A stretch of 64,000 nt of DNA from Nautilus pompilius (GCA_018389105.1 JACATO010000591.1:854501-918500), one strand, 5' to 3'. Shown: positions 1 to 12,450, numbered from the stretch's first letter. The notes: a model not told the origin generated them from the sequence alone. A program made the numbers and translations.

Positions 1-202
1 TCTTAGCAGGTAAAAATAATATTATACATCATTCTGATTATTTTGACCTTGTGGACCAGCTGCATATCTTCTGTATCAGGATCTTTCTTCAGAAATATGT
101 TGAAATAAATTGGTATTTATTGTTTGTCCCTCCATATAAAAACTAAAAGTAGTAAACTCTAACTGAGATATGCTAGAACTCAAATATAGGATTAAGATTG
201 TA
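1..202 (+). other. Left edge, probably intron of the ADP-ribosylglycohydrolase gene
   Basis: AT-rich sequence directly before the Tigger element. The first nine bases followed by GTAAAA could be the end of an upstream coding exon: read in the phase needed by the exon at 2626 they give an open L-S-S junction. Nine bases are too few to prove this. Nothing else is seen here. Confidence 0.2.
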
Positions 203-2525
203 CAGTCAAACCTCGGTTATCCGAACAAGATCTCAAGGTCCCGTGAATATTTAATAAGCCATACTGTGTGTAACCTGAACTCGAGAATAATACTGATACT
301 ACCATTTCGTCTTTTGTTTACAGTCACCAAAAGTACCACATGTCGGTTGGTCCGCCATTTTGATCTCAGTCAGCCACTTTAAACACTGGCAAAACCACTG
401 GTGTCTTCATTCACTTGTGGCCTCCGTTTTCTTCATACCAGATTTCTGTGTGTTCTGTGTGCGTTTAAAGCGTTCAAATTCAAATTTTGTTGTGGAATAT
501 TCCAAGCGTTCGAATTCAAGTCAATTCGAATTTTCTTGTAAGCTGGGTTTGAGATATACTTTACTCACTCTCCCTCTCATAGTGTGGCATTCTACACACT
601 CTATGACTTTGTTCAGAGTACGTATCTGTTACCAGTGATTGAGTTTGTTGCTGTTACCATGTCTGTGAAGAGAAAGCGAACAGCATTGACAATTGAACAG
701 AAAAGCGATATTTTACAGCATCTGAATCATGATGAAAAGGCATCAAAGATTGCACAAGAGTACAACATTGCAAAAGCAACAGTCTCTGACATCAAGAAAG
801 CAAGACCGGTGATTGAGAAATTTATCAACCAAACTGACACTTTGTATGCATTAAAAAGGAAATCCATGAAGCCAGCGAAAGATTAACAACTCAACCAAGC
901 CGTATTTTTGTGGTTTCCACAGCAGCATGAAAAGGGGATTCCTGTCTCTGGCCTGATGTTACATGAGAAAGCTGCCAGTTTCCTTGAACGAATCCACGCC
1001 AGTGAAGCACGACAAGAGTCCAATCACAGCGTATCATCGGGTTGGTTACAGCTTTCCAAAGATTGTCACGCTATTAGGTAACTCCGCGTTCTTGGAGAGC
1101 AGAAGTCCGTGGAAGAATTCAGACAGAAACTACAATCCATCATTCATGAAGAAAACTATGAACTTGAACAATTGTACAATGCTGATGAAAGTGGATTGTT
1201 TTGGCATGCATTACCAGGCAAAACACTCGTGTCCACTAAAGAAAAGCAAGCATCAGGACATTACATTACGATTTTCCCCTGCGTCAACGCCACCAGCATT
1301 CATAAATTACCACTTGTCCGCTTCAGGTGTTATGCTAATCCACGTTACTTCAAGAACTGTGACAAAAACTCATTTTCCACGAAGTACAAATCACAAAACA
1401 AGGCATGGATGACATAACCACTATTTTCATCCTGGTTTCAAGAAGAATTTGTACCTGCCGTCCGATTACATTTAGCAAGTGTTGGACTCTAGCAACGTGC
1501 CCTTCTGCTTGTTGACAACGCGGGGTCACACAGTATGAAAGGCAGCCAATTAGAATCGCCAGATGGAGCTGCCAAGTGTTTGCTTTTACCACCAAACACC
1601 ACTTCAAAGCTACAGCCGCTTGATCAGGGAATCATCGCAACAATGAAGAAATATTATCGCCGTAACATGTTGTGTGCTGTCGTCGATGAAGACAATGCAG
1701 ACAAAGGATTGCCACAAATTATTAAATAATTCACAGTCAAGGACGCTTTGTTCATGACTGCTGATTCTTGGGACTGCATCAAGCCATGGACAGTCACAGG
1801 GTGTTGGTACAATGGGTTGCGTGTTGGTAACCGTGACAGTGAAGAGGACACCCGTCCAGATCAAAGGGTAATCACTGAAATCACCGAGAACTGCAAACAG
1901 CTGGGATTAGGAGACTTCGTAGAGGCTGAGATCGATGCTTGGGTAAACTGTGACAACGACATCGGAACAGAGACACTCAGCGATGATCGGATTATCAACA
2001 TAGCCACTGAAGAGGGAAGAGAAGAGGGAAAGTACAGACACCATGGATAATAAGGAAAATCAGATGCCCACACTTCCTCCAGTCCCCATTAACGAAGCTA
2101 TCGACGGTTTGCGACTTTTCATGGAGTGGTACGAAGCAGAAGATGAAGTCGATGCCGTTAAGTTGATGCATCTTCGTCAGATGCTATTGTTGGCAAAAAC
2201 AGAGAAGCACAAGCACCTGAAGCAACAGCGACTGGAAATTTTCTTCAAAAATAATAGCCTACCTCCACCTCAATGAATTTTATTTACATGAACTTTGCAT
2301 CTTCAATGAACTTTATGAACTTCCTGTGCACGCACGTAAAATATCATAAATTTTTTAGCAATATCAAATGTTTGTACACATTTTATCCATTGAACGAAAT
2401 AAAAACTCTGTAAACATGCTTTTTTACGTAATTATGTTCAGTATACCTCCTTTATTTACAATCAGATCAGTTATCCGAACAAAATACTCCCCACCCGCCT
2501 CGTTTGGATAATCAAGGTTGTTCTG
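203..2525 (+). mobile_element. Tigger/pogo-type DNA transposon, nearly full length
   Basis: The left end begins CAGTCAAACCTCGGTTATCC at 203. The right end, read on the minus strand from 2525, begins CAGAACAACCTTGATTATCC, so the two ends form imperfect terminal inverted repeats. Both ends are flanked by TA (201-202 and 2526-2527), the target duplication of the Tc1/mariner/pogo superfamily. A second copy of the TTATCCGAACAAAA motif near 2470 makes the right end partly self-complementary. Between the ends lies a decayed jerky/Tigger-like transposase. The element sits in the intron about 100 bp before the exon at 2626. Confidence 0.85.
659..2276 (+). pseudogene. Tigger/jerky-like DDE transposase, broken
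   Basis: The reading frame starts at the ATG at 659 (MSVKRKRTALTIEQ) with a psq-type helix-turn-helix (KIAQEYNIAKATVSDIKK). An in-frame stop at 884 follows, then a CENP-B-type DNA-binding stretch ending in a stop near 1078. The DDE catalytic core is recognisable in pieces in different frames: YNADESGLFWHALPGK (about 1177), LLLVDNAGSHS (about 1500) and LPPNTTSKLQPLDQGI (about 1580-1630). The C-terminal tail runs through 1748-2050 and 2043-2276. The three catalytic Asp motifs are still visible, but several stops and frameshifts make it non-functional. Confidence 0.85.
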
Positions 2526-2575
2526 TATTACACTTTAATATGTAATTAGGAAGAATGTAGATTATTTACAGGTGT

Positions 2576-2595
2576 TGTGTGTGTGTGTGTGTGTG
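2576..2595 (+). repeat. (TG)n microsatellite
   Basis: A short run of TG dinucleotides in the intron just before the poly-T splice acceptor at 2625. Confidence 0.9.
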
Positions 2596-2625
2596 CATAT
2601 ATATTATATTTTGTTTTTTTTTTAG

Positions 2626-3454
2626 TTTACAGACAAGAGAAAAGGGGAAGATGACGCATACATTTAAACCCGTCGGTGCAGCTGTTCTGGCTATGAAAAC
2701 TTCAAAACATTACAGGTGAGGATAGGTAGATAATTTGTTTTGGTCAGCTTCAGCCAAGAGTATTTGTTTGTTTTGTTAAAACGAGTTTTGGAAATATTCT
2801 GAAGTTATTCCTCAATCTTTGTTTTGCTACTGATGATGTGAGGGCTGTTTCCTAGATTGTGAACACATCTTTCTTGTATGCTTTGTTGCATCTTGAAAAG
2901 TTGGACACATTGTCAGCTTATGCAAGAGAGCGGTGAAAGTGTAGTAGGGCAGCTACTGAAAGAGATGTGGGTGGTGAGGGTTACAGAGTGGTGCACTTAG
3001 TTCATCCATATGTCTGTTGCCAGTCACTGGCATTCAGTTGGTGCATGGCGTAGGAAGAATAAACCAGTCATTGCCGCTTTTTCATCGAGAATTTATTTTT
3101 TCGTCAGAATATTAAAATAAAATTTCTGAAAGTGTGAAGATGCATTATTATTATTATTATTTTTTCATTTATTTAATGCTTGTTTAGCATCACGTTAATC
3201 ATTGACTCACCACTGCAAAACAACGTGGAAATTTTTGTTTTACTCATGCTGTTTTTACTAGGGATTTCATCACAGATCTTGTCCTTGAGGCAGGGGACAG
3301 CAACAGCAATTGTTGTGTGGGCGGAGCTGTCATGGGATGCAAAGTGGGTTACCACAACCTGCCACGTGACTGGATACATCAGTTAAAGGAGCCACAGCTG
3401 CAGTGCTTGAAGACTAAAGTAAACCATCTTCTGGACATGATTGGTCTTCCGTGA
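2626..3454 (+). CDS. ADP-ribosylglycohydrolase-like protein, C-terminal two exons
   Basis: Two exons encode the C-terminal end of a DraG/ARH-type ADP-ribosylglycohydrolase, a family that removes ADP-ribose from proteins or small molecules using two metal ions. Exon 2626-2715 follows a poly-T acceptor ending in AG and ends CATTACAG before GTGAGG. It encodes about 30 residues including MTHTFKPVGAAVLAMK, which matches the family's 'GYTFKCLGAA..AL' segment. Exon 3262-3454 joins in phase (AG+G = Arg) and encodes DFITDLVLEAGDSNSNCCVG, then GCKVGYHNLPRDWI, and stops at TGA 3452-3454. The family consensus here is EAGDADTNGAVAGALLG. The second metal-ligand Asp of the G-D-x-D-T motif reads Asn (G-D-S-N-S), so activity may be altered. 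Earlier exons lie left of the window. Exon joins are inferred from splice signals and family fit. Confidence 0.8.
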
Positions 3455-4894
3455 TTAGCTGCTTTGGTAGATATTTAGAAGCTTCTGCTTGAATTTCATC
3501 CAATCTCATCTTAAAAATATGGAAATTACGTAATTACCAATAAGCTTTCTAGTTATTTATTATGGAAGATGGTGATAATTCAATAAGGTACAAACCTGTA
3601 TCAACGCTAAAGAGTCAGAATGAGAAATGCTCTCATTTCTATAGATTTCCAACGTCTGCGTTTGAATGAATACATCTTTGTTGATGTTGTTTATTTTTTT
3701 ACTTTGATATTTGAAAGTAATGAAAAATGAATGTTTCAGATTACATTCAGTGAAATCAAAACACTTAACATTGTTCTCAGAAAGCTCCCTGGTAGTTCCA
3801 AGCTTCTCATACTTCTTAGCATAAATTTGTGTAGATTTTCTCGAGTAGCCATGCGTTACTATACAGATCGATTATTCTGATTGGTTAGAACTTAGCAGCG
3901 TATTGAAGCTTGCAGTGCATTATGGGGTGATTTAAAATGGTGAGCATTTATTACTGCGGACTTTGTGACTCTAAATGATTTATTCTCATTGGGAAGCTAT
4001 ATTTTGGGGGGGCGGGCCAAAAAAAAATTATTAGTTGGATATGTAAATTGCTTTTTCTAAGTAGCTACACTTTGTGGAGAATATCTTTTAAAAAAAGTGT
4101 AACTTGTAGGCCTCTAAATTATGCTTATTATTTTCTTTTTTTTTTAGAATTGTTTATTTTACTTAATTATAAAAATATTTTCTGTAGAATGGGTTGACTT
4201 TATTAAAAATAGTAAAATGTACTTCATTGAAGAAAATTAGGCAAAGGTTTAAATGTAGGGAATTTAGGATTTGCTGTCATATGTCCTTGGCTCTGTAGAC
4301 TGTCTCTTAGCCCAGACATAGGAAACCATTTTTACAATTATGGGCTGGATTGAATTTTTACAGCATGGCAACAGCTGAAGCCCTAATTACAGATTAATAA
4401 TTAAAACATCTGTCATAAAAATAACTATGAAAATTACTAAAACTCTTTATTGGGAAAATTACAATTGAAAATTCATGATTGACATATTGTCAACACAGAT
4501 ACAATTGAGACATCATTAGAAAAGAAATGGAAATTTTCTTACAATGTTAGTGTGAAACTTGGGCTTTCACTTCCTTCACCAGAATGTCAATGTTTGTAAA
4601 AATTATGAATTGTGGCTAGTCTTAAGTTATTCTGGAGGTGATAGTCTGACGTCAGCCTTGATCATTTTTTTTGACTTTGGGAATATCATTCTTGAAAATA
4701 GCTGCTCACATTTATAAGTGCTACCAAACGGAAATTTTCTTCCTGGTGAACTCCACAATCCAAGGGAAGTCCTACAGAGTTAGTTCCAATTTCAAAATTA
4801 GCAGTAATTTGATCCATTAAGTATTTATCATGAACCTACTATTTTCATTGCAGAATCTTTAAATGTATTTAAATTTTTAAAATTTAGTATACAA
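3455..4894. other. 3' flank / intergenic, no gene seen
   Basis: AT-rich sequence downstream of the glycohydrolase stop codon, presumably starting with its 3' UTR. No open frame, repeat structure or RNA gene could be supported. Confidence 0.5.
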
Positions 4895-6258
4895 CAGTAA
4901 AACCTCGATTTAATGGACTAATATGAGAGGGGGGTGTCTGTTAATGCCTCCAAAACCATCATCACTTCATTTAGAAACTTCTTCCTATAAAGCCTCTTGC
5001 AGGCTAAAATGATGCCTTGATCCATTGGTTGGACCAAAGAGATGATGCTAGGCAGAAATGCCAAGCACCTAATCTTGCTATTGTGGCTAACCAACCACCT
5101 TGTCCATGTTGGAATGTGAAGATGCATTATCCATAAGTATGTTTTCACATCCTTTGGAGAAATCTTGAGGACTTCAATTTGGTAGCTGCACATCTTTGGT
5201 ACAAAATAATTTAAAAACCAATCTGAGAAAATCTCCATGGTGAACCACGGATTCTTGGAGGATTAGTAAAGGACAGGAAGCTCATCCATGATGCTCTTTA
5301 GAACTTGTAGCTTCTGCAACTTCCCCACACCCACGGACATTAACTGATGGGTGCCATCACCACTGGAATAAAGCAATGCTGATATGTATTCCTTACTGAT
5401 CTTGTGGCCAGGAGTGGAATGTTTGTGTTTATAGGCCTGTGTATTTTAAGGTAGGGAATGCCAAAACAAGCCAGTTTCATCACCATTTTATACTTGCAAT
5501 AGCAACAAATCCTCTTTTTTCATGAGGTCATTAAAGAGTTTTTAAAATGGCTTTACACTGTCTTTTGCAACACTCAAAGATTCGCCATGGATTTTCCTAT
5601 TGGTCATGCCATGGTGTTTACGGAAACGCCATAACAAACCATCACTAGCACTAAAAGTAATATTCATACATTCCGCAAGCCTATTCGCTGCAGCACGCAG
5701 TTCTATGCCACGAACATTGACCCCATTTGAATGCTGCTGCATGTACTGTTTATAAACAGCCTCTTCCAACTGCTTATTGCCAGCAACTTCCACACGCTTC
5801 CCAGCACCAATGTTTGAGCTTTTCTTTGCTCTTTCTTACATCCAAGACAGTTTGCTTCTTGACACCGTACTTGTCACACATGTGGATAACAGACACACCA
5901 GACTCGAGCCTCTTGCTAAATCCTGATTTAAACTCAGATTTACATGCTCTCTTTTCTCATTACCCCAGGACCAATACAAATTCACTGTATGTGAGAAAGA
6001 AAGCCAAAAAACTGTTTGTAGCACAAATGGGTTGTGTGATGGCACACAAAAGAACAGCAATGCTTCTGCATGAGTGTCTGTAAACAAATTTGGTTGGTCA
6101 AGGGTCCACTACACACGTCCATTTACAGCACACGTCTTAGCCAGAAACTGGCCTAGAAGAATCAAGACATTTTGAGCTTGTTTTGACTATGCAGAGACAA
6201 ATCAGCATTGGCAGATTTGGTCTGTTGTTTCCAGGTCTGTTAAATCAAGGGTTTACTG
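4895..6258 (-). mobile_element. Second Tigger-type transposon, internally deleted
   Basis: The left end starts CAGTAAAACCTCGATTTAAT at 4895. The right end, read inward on the minus strand from 6258, starts CAGTAAACCCTTGATTTAAC, giving clear imperfect terminal inverted repeats. The right end is followed by TA; on the left the expected TA is degraded. At about 1.36 kb it is short for an autonomous Tigger. The inner sequence is a minus-strand transposase with pieces missing. Its ends differ from those of the element at 203, so it belongs to a separate family. Confidence 0.8.
4918..5900 (-). pseudogene. Tigger-like transposase remnant
   Basis: Read on the minus strand: an N-terminal helix-turn-helix stretch near 5830-5895 (MCDKYGVKKQTVLDVRKSK), then a CENP-B-type domain in the frame 5793-5542 (QLEEAVYKQYMQQHSNGVNV, then ANRLAECMNI and WRFRKHHGM). 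The end of the DDE core lies in the frame 5238-4918 (FSDWFLNYFVP, later PSIISLVQPMDQGII). The first catalytic Asp motif region is not intact and frames change between blocks, so this is a dead copy. Confidence 0.8.
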
Positions 6259-6659
6259 TAGTAGTAAAAGGTAGTGTTAGCATCATTGCCTCCTCTCAGC
6301 TCGCACTTTTGGACACTGTGCTGGAAACCCTGTATAATCCTTAGTGGTTTGGTGGAGAAGATGGAGATGTGGTCTTTGGAGATCTATCTGTATGATAGAC
6401 TGGTAGCAGTGTGTGGATCTCGTGTGTTTCAGAAGACTGTCTGACACAGTAGGTCATTACACTTAGGGATGTGCAACAGAAGTTGCATGTTTATGGGTTT
6501 TTGAGAAGAATACAACTAACCAGGAGCCAGTAATTTCACTAATTTGCTAAATTACAGATATAAAAATTAACCATTAAAACATCAAATTACTAGTGCTGTC
6601 TGGAATATTTGTTTTTTTTTTTTTTGTAGCCCTGGTCTGTGAATATCTCAGTGTGAAGA

Positions 6660-7470
6660 ACGTTATAGTTTGGTGAGTTCTCCATTGAGGATTACTTTCA
6701 CCGGGAAAGGAGTTGGTGTGTCATGCTGCAGTTCTATGATATTGTAATGGCTGCAATGCAGCAGGTGGAGATGATCTACATTCTGCTCATTACTACTGTG
6801 TGGACAGTCTGGAGTAGTTGGCAGCCTCTTGTTGAAAGATTTCTTGCTTAAGGTAGTGTGCCCCAGCCTGTTTATCATCACGAGGAATTTGTCTGTGGAA
6901 TTGCAGCAAAGCTGTTTGAAGTTTCTGATACATATGTGTAAAATTCTGTTTTGCCAAAGTTGGTGTTTGTCTGGGTAGATTTTTGGTTAGTATGCTACCT
7001 TTTTTGTTGAGTCAAGTGAAGGGCATCAAGAGTTTACTTTTCCATCACTCCTTTTCTGTTTAATTTCAACAGTACTACTTTCTCCATACCTGGCTGAAAA
7101 CCACCTTAATGTCTAGGAATACAAATGTTTTCTCTTGAAATCTGGATAACATGTTTGATAGTTTGTTGTTTTTTTTTCTGATTTAAAGCTAGGATGTTGT
7201 TTCTCATTCTACTGCTGAACATGTTGCTAGAGCTTTAAGTCTGTAGCCACTGGGTTGATTTGTTGGCTTGCCATTTTTCAGAATTGAAATGATGTGTGCT
7301 TTCTTTGCATATCTGAAACTGTTTATTTCCTCCACGAGTGGTTGAAGAATCAAAGAAGATTGGCTAGTAGAAAAGCTGTTCAGCATTTCATTTAGTATGC
7401 CATTTGGTCCAGCACATTTCCTGTTGGCATAGGAGAACAGCATGTCTTTGCTATTTCTTGTGGTTGACAC
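6660..7470 (-). pseudogene. Jockey-like LINE reverse transcriptase / RNase H relic
   Basis: Minus-strand blocks in the order of a non-LTR retrotransposon ORF2. At 7470-7204: NRKCAGPNGILNEMLNSF and later ILKNGKPTNQPSGYRLKAL, matching the 'GPDGI.NEML' and 'PKPGKP....YRPISL' finger motifs. Near 7130-7080: KTFVFLDIKVVFSQVW, matching the palm motif 'FLDI..AFD.VW' with its first catalytic Asp. At 6881-6663: LGHTTLSKKSFNKRL and PDCPHSSNEQNVDHLHLLHC, matching the C-terminal 'CP.C...E.T.EH.L..C' zinc knuckle. It has many stops and is truncated at both ends. Confidence 0.7.
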
Positions 7471-7922
7471 TAACTTAGAATTTTGGAAGTCTTTCTGTTT
7501 ACTCTATTTGTACTTGCCATATGTGGTCAGTGCTTTTCCCACTGCACCACTGTCATATTTATTCTGCTGGGACAAGCCAAGAACTTGTTGTTGAGCAATC
7601 AGAGGACCTGACTTAACTCCTGCAACACGATAGGTGGTGCTAGTAGAACGCCATCTGCCATTGCTTCTTTGTTGGGCTCCAGAAGTGATGTAAAGGTAAG
7701 GGGTCTCAAAGGGCTTTATAAGTAACATCAAGTGAAAATGGAGGTAACGGGCTGGTAATCCCATCATCACTGTTAAAAATTTTGTCAAGCAGCTGTACCT
7801 TTTTGCTTTTTCCATGGACATATGCGTACCCTTTTCCAATCAAGTTTGGCACTAAATGTTTGCCATTGGACTTGTTGGCTCTTCAGCATCATTTGACATC
7901 CACTTGCACATACGTTTTAGTA

Positions 7923-9842
7923 CAGTGTGGTCCTGTTATAACACGATCATTGAGGTTCATAAAATGTCATTGTGAAAAAGCAGGGTTCAAGAAAATCAAA
8001 CTGACCAAATGTTGACCTAACATCCTAAAACACCCCTATCTTCGCCCTATTTGACCCATTTTTTGCATGTTTAACTTTGAATTAAGGAATTCCGCAAATA
8101 AATCGTTGTTGTTACAGTAGAAATTAAAACACAAATTAATTTTTAGTAAAGCTTTTTAATAAACAAAACAGCAAATAAAAACATTCAAGAATATTAGCAA
8201 TCATCATTTACAATTTATTTCTTTAAAAAGTGATCGAGTGTTCCTTGCTTGAATGTAGCATGTCGCTGGCTGCGAGCGAAATCTAGAATGCTTCTGAGTT
8301 GGAGGATTTTTATATGGTCAACCTCCTGGGTATCCAGCCAACGGAGGCTAGCCTCTTTTGGGTGTGGGGGTGGAGGCTCTTCATTATCATCATCTTGTGG
8401 CTCGAGAACTGGTACACTTGCCTCTGCCGGTGCTCATATATTTTGGGCATTCGTCGTCCACAGAGTGCCACTGGTGTAGCTCTTCTTTGTTCCATTCAGA
8501 CAGCTTCTCTGCCTCATGCACATCTTCCTCTGTGAAGCAATACAAATCTGGCTCATTGTCATCATCTTCCGTGGTGGATTGACGTGATGAAAAGGCTGGC
8601 CCCCAGACCCTTCTCCCAGCATTTCTCTACACACGATAAGCTGACTGCTGCCCAGGCCTTCCCACCTAAGTGGCAAACTTCCTCCACGTTCAGGCTTTTC
8701 AGATAAGCTTCAAGTGTTGTTGAATCATCTACAATTCTACCAATTAATTCCCACCTGTAATTCTGCTTGAACATGGAGATGATCCCCTGATCTAGGGGCT
8801 GGATCTTCTTGGGGGGGGGGGAGTGTAAGAAACTCTGATCTTTCCATCATTGATTACTAGGTTGGCAGCTGGTGGATGAGCGAGACAGTTGTCAAGCAAA
8901 AGAAGAGCTTTGGGTTCTAGCTTTTGCTTACACAAATGAGCACGGATGTCAGGGACAAAAGTTTTATGAAACCAATCCTCAAAGATGACACTTGTCATCC
9001 AATCATTGCTGCTGTGCATGTACTTGAACGGTAATGACTTCATGTTGACATGGTGGAAACTGGGGCGAGTGAGATTTGCCAATCATGAGCGATTTTAACT
9101 TGTGTGTTCTAGTCTTGTTTACACAAAACAACAATGTCACATGATCTTTGTGTTGTTTGAACCACTCAAGTTGGTGGGTATCATCTTTACTAGCCAGTGT
9201 ATGGTCTAGGATCATCTTGTAGCAGAGGCCTGTTTCGTCACAGTTGTACACTTGTTCTTCCGCGTAGCCACCTTCTGAGCGAGTTTTTAGTTCCGCCGGG
9301 TATTCGCTGGCGGCGGTACTGTCGGCTGAGCGAATTTCTCCTGACACTAACACGTGAGAAATCCCATGACGGCGTTTAAACCGGTCTAGCCATCCATTGC
9401 TAGCTTTGAACTGTGAGGTTTCTCCATTGTTCTGCTTGTCAAACTTCTCAGCTTGAACTTTGAGAATAGGACCAGAAATTGGAAGGCCTTCTGAACGAGC
9501 TTGAATGAACCACTCATACAGGGAGTCATCAAGGCTGACATCTTTGGCTGTCTTCAGGCATTTGGCTTTTAGTCCTGCTGCTGCTTAAACTTTGCAAAGC
9601 AACGCGTGTAACTTTTCTTCTTGAGATTTCCAGCCACGAAGTGTTGATTCCGGTATCCCGAGGTCTCGTGCAACCTGAGTTTGACTTTTAGTCTTGATTG
9701 CATCAAGTGTGTGAAGCTTATCTTTCACAGAAAAAGATTTTCTAGCTGCTTGTTCCATTTTGATCTTAAAAAAAAGGAAGAGAGAGTGGAAAGAGCAAAA
9801 AAAATGTCCAATGACTCATCGCGTTAAATTGGGGTTTCACTG
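7923..9842 (-). mobile_element. Third Tigger-type transposon
   Basis: The left end is CAGTGTGGTCCTGTTATAAC at 7923. The right end, read inward from 9842, is CAGTGAAACCCCAATTTAAC. The termini are only moderately similar, but each is flanked by TA (7921-7922 and 9843-9844). At 1.92 kb it encloses a long minus-strand transposase. Its termini and protein differ from the two Tigger copies at 203 and 4895, so it is a third family within 10 kb. It lies just beyond a jockey-like LINE relic. Confidence 0.75.
8740..9758 (-). pseudogene. Tigger-like transposase, one stop and frameshifts
   Basis: The start is the minus-strand ATG at 9758 (MEQAARKSFSVKDKLHTLDA), leading into a helix-turn-helix (QVARDLGIPESTLRGWKSQE). 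An in-frame stop lies near 9585. The same frame then continues with a CENP-B-type domain (ASNGWLDRFKRRHGISH) and the first catalytic block (EQVYNCDETGLCYK). Near 9065 the frame shifts to SLPFKYMHSSNDWMTSVIFE and then LLLLDNCLAHPPAANLV, the second Asp. A run of ten G/C bases at about 8811-8820 shifts the frame again before QPLDQGIISMFKQNYRW. The DDE residues are all still readable, so decay is modest. Confidence 0.8.
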
Positions 9843-12418
9843 TACTCTACATTGAGTCTCTATTTTTCTGGGTCTTTTGTGTCCTTTAAGATCTTTCTGA
9901 CATGTATCTCTCTCTACAGGTGGTCTGCTATGGATCTTCATTCCAATAGCATCTATATTTTCTTCTGAATCTCTGGGGTGTATGGTTGGTTATTACACCA
10001 ATGATGTCTTCAGAGCTTTTACTTACGTTCTTCCATTCATTGTTGATTTCTTTAGCCTGGCTCTTGTCAGCGCTTTGTAGTGCTGCCTGTTCACCATTTT
10101 ACCTTGTGATTGTTTGGTAGCCACTCCGCCACTCCTGCCAGGGCTTATGTCATGAAGGAGATATTGGTGCAAGAGAATGGCTCATGTTTCTAGTTTGGAC
10201 GATGCACCAGTGTTTTATGGAAAATCTTCAAGTCATTTCCTTTTGGAATCCATATTTCTGTCATCCTCCTTTTTGCACACTGTGTATATTGATGATGCTT
10301 TTGGTGATGTCTTGAGCATTTTCCTCTCAGGGTGGTAGATATTTATAATATGAGGAGTCTAATTCTTTCACTTTATGTCTAAAGATTGCATTTCTGTAAT
10401 GCTGTACAGGGCTTTGGTCTTGTCTTTGCTAGCCAACAAGCATCGACAGACTTTAACTTTCATCTTGCTACTGTCTGTCAGCTCTGAGACAGGTGTAGTC
10501 TGGAATTGATAGCCATACATGAATGACTGCTAAAGGTATGTTTAATTTAAATCTCTTAGTGCATTTATAACTTCTTGGAGCAAACTCCATGTGCATTCCA
10601 TGACAAAATGTTTAGTACCCAGAAGATATTCCACAGCAAGTATGAATACTTTATACTTTGAATTCATTTAGGCTAAGAAGCTGTGGGGATTTGCCTAGGG
10701 TACAGTTAAGGGTTGGTCATAATGCTATCCATTCTGGGACAACCCTTGAAACCCACTCCACACATGCTCCTGTCAGGAGTTAACTGAACGTACTGAATGA
10801 TTCCAGAATTACTGGTTCATACATGTATAAGAATAGACATCTTGGGATCGGAATCCAAATTTAGACCACTCTCCTTATTTTTCGCTACAATTAATGGAGT
10901 TTATATCTTTGTGAGAAATTTTACACCATTAAGAAATCTATTAATGTATTTTAAACCTTTGAAATTAAATTTAAATTATTTTTTTTTACTGCTTTACAAA
11001 CAACAAGTTTTAAATGCCATTAAGTGAATCAAATTCTTTTCAGCAGTCAAAATAATTTATGCTACTTTTTAAAGTGTAAAGATGATATTGCAACTGATAG
11101 GAAGATATTTGTGGAATGTCTGTGCTTTAAGTAAGGCGTTCCAGCCACGTTTTGGCGGACGTTTCTTGCCAGAGTCCCTGATAAAGACTTTGGCTATACG
11201 AGGACTCGGAATTTTAAAGTATGTCTTCTTTTTCAAAACAGGTTTGATGAATATTTCCATTTAGATAGCACTTATAAACACAGAAGAAGGGTTGATTATA
11301 CATTTTAAATCACATTTTTATTTGTTTAAGGTGGTTACATTTTTGTTGTACCTTATTTTTTAACCTAAACTGTTCTCTCTCTTTAAATATGTTCAGGTGG
11401 TTTTGAATGTTACCCGTTAGAACTTTACAAAATATTATCAGGAGCTGATTTGAATCTTGGGATTCTTCAGTTAGGTTCATTCTCTTTACTGTGAGTTGTT
11501 GTAATGCTAACCTTCCTTTTTTTGAAGGAGAAATGTTTAACTTTATTTTAAAATAATTGAAGTAAAAATGAGAGAGCTCTTCTATTTTATTGGGTGATAT
11601 TTGTGCTTTGGACTGGAAGTCCTACTGACTAAAATTAGAAAACTGTTATTTTATCAAAATTGTTTTGTCTCCAAAACTAAATAGTTTTATATTTTATATA
11701 TTGTATTTTTCATAAGAATGTTGAATTTGTTTAATATATTCATTGTAAAGAAAATTGTGTAAATAATATTGATGTTGGGAAGCAATCACTGGTTGTAAGA
11801 AGTACTTATTATTATCTTTTGTACCATTCTTTGCCAGGACAATGATGTCTTGTCATGATGGCTAAGCAAGTTATGGAAAGGAGGAAGGTACTTATATCCT
11901 ATTTTAGTACCCAACTTTATTCATTAATTTTAATCTGTTATTGTTATTGTTATGAACACTTTGCTGCCAGCTTACGTGAGGCCTTTACGAAAATTATCCA
12001 GTTGAGTCTCTGAATAGTTTGTTGGATTTGATGGCACACAGCAAATAAAGAAACAGATCTGTACATGTTAACTAAAATGGATATAGCTGAGTTCCATGTA
12101 AATAAGTTTCTCTACACAGCATAATTATACTGTGTGTGTAATCATGCATAAATAATCACTAAGCTAAACCTCTTTTTAGCTGAGTTTTGCCATTTTTGAA
12201 TAAGTGCTAAAAAACTTAATATTTTTACAGTTTATAGGTATCATTTCAAAAAATGGTTTGTTATATTTAGTATAGCCTGTCCTTAGTTCAGTAGTCACAA
12301 GGTGGTGGGATGCCCTCTCAACTGCAGGATTATTTGCCCAACAAAAAATTTACCCCACACATCTCTTTATCAGTGTTCCGCATTGTTGATTTTATCTGCA
12401 TGGTACGGTCTTCTAAAC
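9843..12418. other. Non-coding, repeat-derived sequence
   Basis: AT-rich sequence. 9850-10500 may be further decayed LINE sequence belonging to the relic at 6660-7470 and split by the Tigger insertion, but no motif is strong enough to prove it. A 60-residue open frame on both strands near 11082-11264 is discussed under rejected items. Confidence 0.35.
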
Positions 12419-12450
12419 CAGGGGTAAGCAAACTTTTATCCTGCAGGCTA
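12419..12450 (+). repeat. hAT-like terminal repeat remnant
   Basis: CAGGGGTAAGCAAACTTTTA matches the common hAT/Charlie-type terminus (CAGGGGTCGGCAAACTTT). No partner end or 8-bp duplication was found nearby, so this may be a solo end of a decayed non-autonomous element. Confidence 0.4.

Noticed and set aside
11082-11264. Open frames on both strands, one containing AFQPRFGGRFLPESL, with a possible GTATGT donor
   Set aside because: The acceptor is weak (no pyrimidine tract), no partner exon fits, and no family was recognised. The glycohydrolase gene already ends at 3454.
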